Part shown: positions 5,611 to 11,677 of the stretch, piece after piece
Position numbering within the stretch: the first letter of the stretch is position 1
How the letters are laid out: each line of letters begins with the position of its first letter
Source of the DNA: a virus
Direction: 5' to 3' (one strand)
DNA length: 22,208 nucleotides
IMG/VR virus record: IMGVR_UViG_3300030450_003808
Span: 1-22,208 of that record
Translations under genes and position numbers: made by a program
Notes under the pieces: model-generated
What the model was told of the DNA's origin: nothing
Seen by the model: the letters and a program-made list of their open reading frames with translations, nothing else
Database searches by the model: none

Positions 5611-6099
5611 GTTTATTTTTACTAAAGTTCTGTGGTGGATACATTGGATATTATGACCGCCAGCAATAATTGTATTAATGCTAATTGCTTTTCTACCTTG
5701 TTTTGTTTCAACAGTATAAAGTCCATCAAAAGCATTGTTGTCAGAATAAATTACTTCTGAATCGGAAATCTCTGTAACACCAGCTTTTTCTAATTTTTTT
5801 GCTAACATCAAATTTCTGTTTTTCAATTTACGGTCTGCATCTTTTAAAGCTAATTCTCTTACTTGTTTGATGCTTGCAAATTTCAACTTCTCATACATTC
5901 CTTTTCCACCAGCAACTTCACACTGTCTCATGAACCAATGGTATCTGTCGGAATCAAATTTTTCTTCACCACGTTTCATGTTGTTTAAAGCATCAAATCT
6001 ATACTCATACCAATCAACCATTTTTCTTTTATAGCTATTATCATGTTGCTCTAAATCTTTTTCTAAGTTCGCTACCATTTCTTTAATTTCTGTTTTCAT
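5608..6099 (-). CDS. Hypothetical protein, second gene of the four-gene operon
   Basis: 163 residues, not recognised. The first 110 residues are mostly charged helices rich in Lys and Glu with several aromatic residues (KMVDWYEYRFDALNN, RYHWFMRQCEVAGGKGMYEK) and a repeat-like RKLKNRNLMLAKKLEKAG helix. The last 50 residues look strand-rich (GLYTVETKQGRKAISI) and could form a small beta domain. No membrane or signal segment. The ribosome site is AGGAGAG, preceded by CCACCAAGCA. Both flanking spacers are copies of the same 45-bp module, which makes this gene look like an inserted cassette. Confidence 0.65.
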   Translation of the reverse strand: MKTEIKEMVANLEKDLEQHDNSYKRKMVDWYEYRFDALNNMKRGEEKFDSDRYHWFMRQCEVAGGKGMYEKLKFASIKQVRELALKDADRKLKNRNLMLAKKLEKAGVTEISDSEVIYSDNNAFDGLYTVETKQGRKAISINTIIAGGHNIQCIHHRTLVKIN

Positions 6100-6115
6100 C
6101 TTTTTTTCTCTCCTA

Positions 6116-6160
6116 TGCTTGGTGGTTTTGGGGAGCCGAAGCTCCCCGGGTTAAAAGTTA
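6116..6160 (-). repeat. 45-bp spacer module with UUCG hairpin, copy B
   Basis: Identical over 45 bp to 5566-5610, again starting with the TAA of the upstream gene (6160-6158), then the C(UUCG)G hairpin (6147-6130), then leader element copy 5 (6116-6125) ahead of AGGAGAG and the ATG at 6099. Confidence 0.85.
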
Positions 6161-6406
6161 TTTCTTTTTTATTAATTTAATTTCGTACCTATGGTTAGGT
6201 TTACAATCCATCGCAGTCTCAAGACTACCATAACCGCCTACTACATAACCGTCTGCATCATATGCCGAAACGTATATTTCATAGTCTGAATTTTCTGGAC
6301 TAGAATGAAGAATAGCAAGCTTCTCTCCAAGATAGCGTTTTAATTCAATAACATCTGCATGAATCGTAACTGTGTTTGCTTGTTGATTTAAATTTTTCTT
6401 ACTCAT
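6158..6406 (-). CDS. Hypothetical protein, first gene of the four-gene operon
   Basis: 82 residues, not recognised. It is mixed alpha/beta with strands at about 10-18 and 42-56 (YEIYVSAYDADGYVVGGYGS) and a basic C-terminus (YEIKLIKKK). No motif or membrane segment is seen. The start follows CCACCAAGCA and AAGGAGAGAAAA. It is the promoter-proximal gene of the operon started by the promoter at 6458-6486, with a leader of about 45 nt, so it should be made early. Function unknown. Confidence 0.65.
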   Translation of the reverse strand: MSKKNLNQQANTVTIHADVIELKRYLGEKLAILHSSPENSDYEIYVSAYDADGYVVGGYGSLETAMDCKPNHRYEIKLIKKK

Positions 6407-6418
6407 TTTTCTCTCCTT

Positions 6419-6428
6419 TGCTTGGTGG
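6419..6428 (-). repeat. CCACCAAGC leader element, copy 6 (first gene of the operon)
   Basis: The minus strand reads CCACCAAGCA, then AAGGAGAGAAAA and ATG. This copy lacks the upstream UUCG hairpin because the promoter lies just before it. Confidence 0.8.
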
Positions 6429-6457
6429 TTGATAAATACTAATCATTTAATATACTT

Positions 6458-6486
6458 ATGTTACCAAAATAAGTGCTTTATGTCAA
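6458..6486 (-). promoter_or_regulatory. Promoter of the four-gene minus operon
   Basis: TTGACA (6486-6481), a 17-bp spacer and TAACAT (6463-6458) read leftward. The -35 is part of TTTATGTCAA (6477-6486), the same 10 bp used by the early promoter near 3350. Confidence 0.6.
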
Positions 6487-6558
6487 CTAAATAATGCACA
6501 TAATCGACTATTAATTATCATAATCGCATGTTTATGGCTCTTGACAAATTGACATAAG
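6477..6558. promoter_or_regulatory. Inverted TTTATGTCAA boxes and CATAATCG repeats (possible operators)
   Basis: TTTATGTCAA (6477-6486) and its inverse TTGACATAAG (6549-6558, 9 of 10) flank two direct CATAATCG copies (6499-6506 and 6519-6526, 20 bp apart, two helical turns). The boxes overlap both divergent promoters, so a bound protein could shut both. Confidence 0.4.
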
Positions 6559-6568
6559 GTTCTATTTT
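6541..6568 (+). promoter_or_regulatory. Putative late-operon promoter
   Basis: TTGACA (6541-6546), a 16-bp spacer and TATTTT (6563-6568) point to the structural operon, about 35 nt ahead of its first gene. The -10 and following GT match the promoter at 4393-4400. Confidence 0.45.
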
Positions 6569-6608
6569 GTAGATTGGAGTTTTTACGTCTATAAAAAAAA
6601 GGAACTAG

Positions 6609-6833
6609 GTGCGAACTAGGATCCATGTGAATCAGCACATTATTCGGCGTAACCAAAAAACCGGGGAACGAAAACCGGTACTTACTTGCAAGACGTATCG
6701 CAGCAACGAGTATGCTTCTCAAGTAGAAATTCTAGGACCATCCAAAGTTGTCTATGCTCCAGACAAACCATTAAGCTGCGGTGCCAGAGTCTGGATAGAA
6801 ACCGATAGCGAGGTCGTTCATCATGACCAATAA
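6609..6833 (+). CDS. Conserved small protein ahead of the terminase genes
   Basis: 74 residues with a GTG start after AAAAGGAACTAG. The pattern (RIHVNQHIIRRNQKTGERKP, then VEILGPSKVVYAPDKPLSCGARVWIE) looks like a small, strand-rich protein I have seen next to terminase genes in environmental phages, but I know no function. A downstream in-frame GTG exists; the first is favoured by the ribosome site and by the conserved-looking IHVNQH segment. It overlaps the small terminase by 11 bp and is the first gene of the late operon. Confidence 0.65.
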   Translation: MRTRIHVNQHIIRRNQKTGERKPVLTCKTYRSNEYASQVEILGPSKVVYAPDKPLSCGARVWIETDSEVVHHDQ

Positions 6834-7206
6834 GAAAACAAATAGGGGAACGCTGTATCAACCCAGTGAAAAAGAAAGACACGATGTCTTAATGTTAAGT
6901 GCTACAGGTGTTCCCCATGAAAATATTGCAAAGGTCTTAGGTATTACCAGACCGACACTCAACAAACATTTCAAAGACGAACTGGAGCTGGGTAAGGAGA
7001 AAGCAAATCTAAGCGTAACGAAAGCTCTGTTTCATCAAGCGACCAATCTCAATAACGTCACTGCTCAAATCTTTTGGGCAAAGACAAGAATGAAATGGAG
7101 TGAACCACCAAGAGAAATATCAGGGCCAGAGGGTAAGGCTTTAAACTTGTTTGTCGAAACCGGCATAAGAAGAAAAGAAGATGATAGCGAAAACAAAGAG
7201 AGTTAG
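6823..7206 (+). CDS. terS: Terminase small subunit
   Basis: 127 residues. An N-terminal HTH (about 18-56, MLSATGVPHENIAKVLGITR and TLNKHFKDEL) is followed by a helical segment ending in NVTAQIFWAKTRMKW, typical of phage small terminase subunits and related DNA-recognition proteins. TerS binds the packaging site and hands DNA to the large subunit. It is encoded just before TerL and overlaps it by 26 bp, the usual arrangement. The acidic C-terminus (RRKEDDSENKES) may contact TerL. The call rests on the pattern and on position. Confidence 0.8.
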   Translation: MTNKKTNRGTLYQPSEKERHDVLMLSATGVPHENIAKVLGITRPTLNKHFKDELELGKEKANLSVTKALFHQATNLNNVTAQIFWAKTRMKWSEPPREISGPEGKALNLFVETGIRRKEDDSENKES

Positions 7207-8512
7207 TACAGGCTATGTGCCAAGACCGTTGCAGCAGGAGATTCACCAGAATCTAAAACGGTTTAATGTCCTGGTATGCCACCGAAGGTTTGGCAAGACG
7301 GTGTTGTGTTTGAATGAACTGGTCGATAGAGCATGCAGGACCAAAAAGAAAGATGCCCGGTTTGCTTTTATCTCTCCTCTGTATCGACAAAGTAAAGATG
7401 TAGCCTGGACCTATCTAAAAAATTATACACGCAATATCCCGGGAGTTTCATTTAATGAAGTAGAACTTCGGTGCGATTTCCCGAATGGATCCAGAATCAG
7501 GCTTTATGGCGGCGAGCCGGATCATCTACGGGGACTGTACTTTGATTGTGCGGTCATCGATGAGTTTGCCGGAACGCATCCATCGTTATGGCCAGAAGTG
7601 GTAAGACCGGCACTCTCCGATAGAAAAGGCGATGCAATTATTATTGGCACACCGCAAGGACACAACGCTTTTTACGATATTTATAATTATGCCTTAGAAG
7701 ATACCTCCGGCGAATGGTATGCATCCATGTTCAAGGCCAGCGAATCAGGAGTGATTGATGAGTCCGAACTGCACGCTGCCAGATCGATGATGAGTGAAGA
7801 TGAGTTTGAGCAAGAGTTTGAGTGCAGCTTTGCGGCGGCAATTCGTGGTGCATACTACGGTAGAGAAATGAGCAGAGCATCGGATGAAGGCAGAATTACC
7901 AAGATACCGCATCAATCAGAACTCCCGGTACATGCAGCATTTGATTTGGGAGTATCGGATGCTACTGCAATTTGGTTCTACCAGATTGTAGGCAGGTTTA
8001 TTCATTTAATTCATTACTATGAAAATTCTGGAGAAGGCATACCGCATTATGTGAACTATCTACAGAAACTGCAGTCGCAAGGATACAAGTTAGGAGAGAT
8101 GCACGCTCCGCATGATATTCGTGTCAGAGAATGGGGAACCGGGAAGTCCAGAGCAGAGATAGCTCGATCCCTGGGGCTGGAGTTTCAGATAGTGCCGAAC
8201 CTATCGTTAACCGATGGAATCGAAGCAGGCAGAATTATGCTGCGTAGATGTTGTTTTGATGCAGAAGGATGCAAAGACGGTATCGAAGCTCTGCATCAGT
8301 ACCAGAAAGTATATGACGAGGAAAAGAAAATATTTAGAAACACGCCTTTGCATAACTGGGCGAGTCATGGAGCCGATGCATTTCGGTATTTGTCTTTAGT
8401 GACGCACGATCATTTTGAAGATCCTAAACCCGTGTTTGAACGAACCTTTGAACAGATCCTTGCAGAAAACGATGCTCTAATTGAGCAAGGGATGCAAGGC
8501 AGGAGAATTTAA
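7181..8512 (+). CDS. terL: Terminase large subunit (packaging ATPase and nuclease)
   Basis: 443 residues. Walker A is the terminase-type CHRRFGKT (33-40), Walker B is CAVIDE with Asp127 and Glu128, and the coupling motif is IIIGTPQG (153-160). The C-terminal RNase H-like nuclease has Asp255 (AAFDLGVSDATA) and Asp399 (SHGADAFRYL). This is the motor that pumps DNA into the procapsid through the portal and cuts the concatemer. It is slightly shorter than P22 gp2 (499) but has all the expected motifs. The start ATG lies inside terS and the stop is 3 bp before the portal start. Packaging mode (headful or cos) cannot be told from this. Confidence 0.95.
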   Translation: MIAKTKRVSTGYVPRPLQQEIHQNLKRFNVLVCHRRFGKTVLCLNELVDRACRTKKKDARFAFISPLYRQSKDVAWTYLKNYTRNIPGVSFNEVELRCDFPNGSRIRLYGGEPDHLRGLYFDCAVIDEFAGTHPSLWPEVVRPALSDRKGDAIIIGTPQGHNAFYDIYNYALEDTSGEWYASMFKASESGVIDESELHAARSMMSEDEFEQEFECSFAAAIRGAYYGREMSRASDEGRITKIPHQSELPVHAAFDLGVSDATAIWFYQIVGRFIHLIHYYENSGEGIPHYVNYLQKLQSQGYKLGEMHAPHDIRVREWGTGKSRAEIARSLGLEFQIVPNLSLTDGIEAGRIMLRRCCFDAEGCKDGIEALHQYQKVYDEEKKIFRNTPLHNWASHGADAFRYLSLVTHDHFEDPKPVFERTFEQILAENDALIEQGMQGRRI

Positions 8513-8515
8513 TTA

Positions 8516-10579
8516 ATGGCAGGAACCGTAGAAACAATTCAAGATAGTTATGGAAGAAAACCGGCTGATATTCATAGAAGATGGATGAGAGAGTTAGAGC
8601 TGGCGACCGGAGAAGAAGCAAAGTGGAGGGAACGTGCCAGTAAGATAGAATCGATTTATCGAGATGACCAGGAGAGATACGGACATCGATTCAATATTCT
8701 TTATGCCAATACTTCGATACTGGCTCCTGCCATATTTCAAGGCAATCCCAAACCATCGGTAGAACGCAGATTTAGAGACAACGATCCCGTGGCAAGGCAG
8801 GCATCAGAAATCATAGAACGTGGACTGGAGTTCATGGTAGATCAATATGATTTTAGAAGCGTAGTGGAAAGAGCGGTAGTCGATATGCTCCTGGTAGGTA
8901 GAGGAGTAATAAGAGTACGTTACGAGCCACACACCGGAATGAGTGAAGGTGAAAGAGTACCTTTGCAAGAAGATGGCACGGGTGGATTTATAGATGCAGA
9001 GCAGAATCCAATCTATGAAGGCGATGTCGTGATGGAAGAAGATTCTTTTTATCTGCAAAAAGAAGGCGAGGAAGAAGTAGTCTATGAAGAAGTCATGTGT
9101 GAATACGTTCCCTGGGATGACTTTAGAATATCACCAGCAAAAAAATGGGAAGATGTTAGATGGGTGGCGTTTAAGAAAAGACTGACTAGAGATGAACTTA
9201 TAGAACAGTTCCCGGAAAAGGGTAAGAAAGTACATCTAGTCCATGAAACCGATACGTATGACTCAAATGAAGAAGAAGAACAGTTTTATCTTAGAGCCGA
9301 TGTATGGGAGATTTGGGATAAAGAAACTCGAAGAATGTATATTGTTACAGAAGGTTTGGATGAACCTTTATTGGATGTAGAAGATCCCTTAAACCTGGAA
9401 AACTTTTTTCCGATGTCCAAACCGCTCTATTCCATGTTCAGCAACCGCAGCATGATTCCAATCCCGGAGTATACACTGTATCAGGATCAGGCAGATGAAC
9501 TGAACAGACTCACCGATAGAATCGATAGACTTATCGGGGCGTTAAAAGTGCGTGGCGTATATCCAGCAGATTTAAAAGCGGAAATGAGCAACCTGCTGGC
9601 AGGCGATGATAATCAACTCATTCCAACGGACAATTATCAGGTATTGATTGAACGGGGCGGTATGGGCGGTGCGATAAGCTGGATTCCGATTGAACAGATA
9701 GCTTCTGTGTTAAGCGGACTGTATCAGCAGCGTACTGCATTGATTCAGTCTATATACGAGTTAACCGGGATATCCGATATCTTCCGGGGCGTAACCGATC
9801 CCAGAGAAACATTAGGTTCGCAAAGATTAAAAGGATCCTATGGCAATTTAAGGTTGTCTCCAAGACAGGATTTGGTAGCGAGATTCATTCGAGACAATTT
9901 TAGGCTCAAAGCAGAGATTATGGCAGAGCAGTATGACGCTCAAACTCTAGTCGATATGGCTGGACCGGGCATGGATGTACGTCTAGCCGGATCCATTTTA
10001 GAACTGCTGCGGAATGAAAAACAAAGAGGATTTCGTATTGATGTGGAAGCAGAGTCTACCGTAGCGATTGATAAACAAGAAGAAAAACAAGATGCAGTCG
10101 AGTATGCCAACGCAATAGCCGGATTTCTGCAGACCACGGTTCCGCTAGTGCAAACAGGAGCCATACCGCCAGAAGCTTTAGTTGAACTGTTAAAACCGGT
10201 TATCAGGCCATTTAAACTAGGAAAGAACTTAGAAGATATTTTAGATAGAATTTCCCAGCAACCGGTAGCCAGTCAAGAAGGCAATCAGGAAGCAGCGAAT
10301 AATCAGGCACAAATGCAACAGCAACAAGAGCAAGATGCCCAGAACGCTGAACTAGCCAACCAACAAAACCAGCTAAAAGCACAAGAGCTACAAATGCAGC
10401 AGCTTGGCAAAACACAAGAGTTTGAACTGAGAAAACAGCAAGAAGCTCTAAAAGATGAGAGAGAGAAAGCAAAACTGCAGATCGATCAGTTTAGAGCAGA
10501 GAATGATGCTAGCGTGGATGCAGCAAGATTACGTATGGATAGAGAGAGACTAGACAGGGAAGCGTATCAAGATGCCTAA
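8516..10579 (+). CDS. Portal protein
   Basis: 687 residues, close to the P22 portal (725). It has the hallmarks of large podoviral portals: an N-terminal segment with SILAPAIFQGNPKPSVERRF and RDNDPVARQASEIIERGL, a strand-rich clip/stem region (WDDFRISPAKKWEDVRWVAF), DELNRLTDRIDRL, then ELTGISDIFRGVTDPRETLG. The last 100 residues are rich in Gln, Ala and Lys and likely form a long coiled coil, like the barrel at the C-terminus of P22 portal. The dodecamer sits at the capsid vertex. It directly follows terL and overlaps the next gene by 8 bp. Confidence 0.93.
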   Translation: MAGTVETIQDSYGRKPADIHRRWMRELELATGEEAKWRERASKIESIYRDDQERYGHRFNILYANTSILAPAIFQGNPKPSVERRFRDNDPVARQASEIIERGLEFMVDQYDFRSVVERAVVDMLLVGRGVIRVRYEPHTGMSEGERVPLQEDGTGGFIDAEQNPIYEGDVVMEEDSFYLQKEGEEEVVYEEVMCEYVPWDDFRISPAKKWEDVRWVAFKKRLTRDELIEQFPEKGKKVHLVHETDTYDSNEEEEQFYLRADVWEIWDKETRRMYIVTEGLDEPLLDVEDPLNLENFFPMSKPLYSMFSNRSMIPIPEYTLYQDQADELNRLTDRIDRLIGALKVRGVYPADLKAEMSNLLAGDDNQLIPTDNYQVLIERGGMGGAISWIPIEQIASVLSGLYQQRTALIQSIYELTGISDIFRGVTDPRETLGSQRLKGSYGNLRLSPRQDLVARFIRDNFRLKAEIMAEQYDAQTLVDMAGPGMDVRLAGSILELLRNEKQRGFRIDVEAESTVAIDKQEEKQDAVEYANAIAGFLQTTVPLVQTGAIPPEALVELLKPVIRPFKLGKNLEDILDRISQQPVASQEGNQEAANNQAQMQQQQEQDAQNAELANQQNQLKAQELQMQQLGKTQEFELRKQQEALKDEREKAKLQIDQFRAENDASVDAARLRMDRERLDREAYQDA

Positions 10580-10874
10580 AAGAACGTATGTATGGCGAGA
10601 TGGAAAGATAGTAGAGCTGGTCAGAGAAGAACCCAAAGCCAGGATGCAGATTATCGAAGATATCAAACCGTATAGAAATATGTACGATTTTACGATGATA
10701 AACAGCAGGCGTGAACATAGAGAATTTTTAAAAAGAGGGGACGGAAAACAGTCTTTTATCGAGGTAGGAAGCGATACGTCAAGGATACGGGAGTCTAATC
10801 AAAGAAAAGAAAGTCAAATACAAGCTCAGCCAGATCCTCATGTACGTTTTTCCTGGATCGATCCAGAGAGATAA
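10572..10874 (+). CDS. Conserved small phage protein downstream of the portal
   Basis: 100 residues, basic. The start MPKRTYVWRDGKIVEL and the PYRNMYDFTMINSRREHREF segment look like a small protein often found right after podoviral portal genes; I know no function. It overlaps the portal end by 8 bp and so is translationally coupled. The C-terminal half is polar and probably disordered. Confidence 0.7.
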   Translation: MPKRTYVWRDGKIVELVREEPKARMQIIEDIKPYRNMYDFTMINSRREHREFLKRGDGKQSFIEVGSDTSRIRESNQRKESQIQAQPDPHVRFSWIDPER

Positions 10875-10884
10875 GGAGATAGAT

Positions 10885-10974
10885 ATGCCAGTAGTAAAGG
10901 GAAAGAAATATCCATACACCGCAAAAGGAAAGAAAGCGGCAGCCAAAGCAAAAAAGAAACGTGGCAAAAAATAG
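10885..10974 (+). CDS. 29-residue Lys/Ala-rich microprotein
   Basis: Only 29 residues, starting MPVVKGKKYPYTAKGKKA and then Lys/Ala to the end, very basic. AAGGAGATAGAT precedes the ATG, a strong site, and the stop TAG shares its last base with the GTG start of the next gene. The composition fits a DNA- or RNA-binding peptide or a minor virion part; small proteins of this look are common between portal and scaffold genes in environmental phages. Confidence 0.6.
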   Translation: MPVVKGKKYPYTAKGKKAAAKAKKKRGKK

Positions 10975-11264
10975 TGGACACAAAGTTTATCATCTCTCTG
11001 GCTATTGGACTTGCCTTACAAGCAGCAGCAGGGGTGTGGTGGCTGGCTACGATGTCCGCAAAAGTGCAGCACAACGACTTTCAAATCCAGATGATAGCGA
11101 AAGACGTGAACAAGAACTCCTCTTTTGTAGAACTCTGGCCTGCCGGTAAATGGGGTAGCGGATCTTTACCTTCTGATGTTAGGCAGGATTTGAAAATTGG
11201 TCAGCTAGAAATGCAAGTACAAAAGTTATCCGAAAAAATTTATAACGGGCAACATCACAAATAA
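10974..11264 (+). CDS. Small membrane-anchored protein
   Basis: 96 residues with a GTG start. One membrane segment is clear (about 5-25, FIISLAIGLALQAAAGVWWL), followed by a soluble part ending in a short coiled coil (IGQLEMQVQKLSEKIYN). The layout suits a signal-anchor protein exposed outside the inner membrane. It might help lysis (holin- or spanin-like) or be a virion-associated membrane protein, but there is no lysis gene beside it. The position inside the head genes leaves both open. Confidence 0.6.
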   Translation: MDTKFIISLAIGLALQAAAGVWWLATMSAKVQHNDFQIQMIAKDVNKNSSFVELWPAGKWGSGSLPSDVRQDLKIGQLEMQVQKLSEKIYNGQHHK

Positions 11265-11277
11265 AAAGGAAAAGAAG

Positions 11278-11667
11278 ATGGCAGGAATGATGGATTATGC
11301 AGGGGGTGGTATGGGCGGAAATGGCGGACCGATGCCGCCAATGAACGGAGATATGGCAGGAGCAGCTCCTCCTCCTGGAATGGGTATGGAAGGCGGTATG
11401 CCTGCTGGTGGTCCACCTATGGGCGGAGAAGATGCAGAACTAGTGCAGCTTTATATTCAGCTTACCGGGGATCCCGAAGGAAAAGGGCAGTTTTATATGC
11501 AACTGGTTTCGCAAGGACAACCTCTGCCAGAACAGGTGAAACAAATGCTTTTCTCTGAAATTCAAATGGCTGGTCAGGGACAAGGAGCCAACATGGCACA
11601 ACCGGGAGCAGTAGATCCTATGATGGGCGGACAAGGCGGCGGTATGCCGATGATGGGTATGGCATAA
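11278..11667 (+). CDS. Gly/Met/Pro-rich low-complexity protein
   Basis: 129 residues. Residues 1-50 and 100-129 are almost all Gly, Met, Pro and Ala in short repeats (GGMPAGGPPMGG), around a folded-looking helical core (AELVQLYIQLTGDPEGKGQF, QVKQMLFSEIQM). Low-complexity proteins of this kind occur among head genes in environmental phages. No function is known to me. GGAAAAGAAG precedes the ATG. Confidence 0.65.
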   Translation: MAGMMDYAGGGMGGNGGPMPPMNGDMAGAAPPPGMGMEGGMPAGGPPMGGEDAELVQLYIQLTGDPEGKGQFYMQLVSQGQPLPEQVKQMLFSEIQMAGQGQGANMAQPGAVDPMMGGQGGGMPMMGMA

Positions 11668-11677
11668 GGAATTATAC

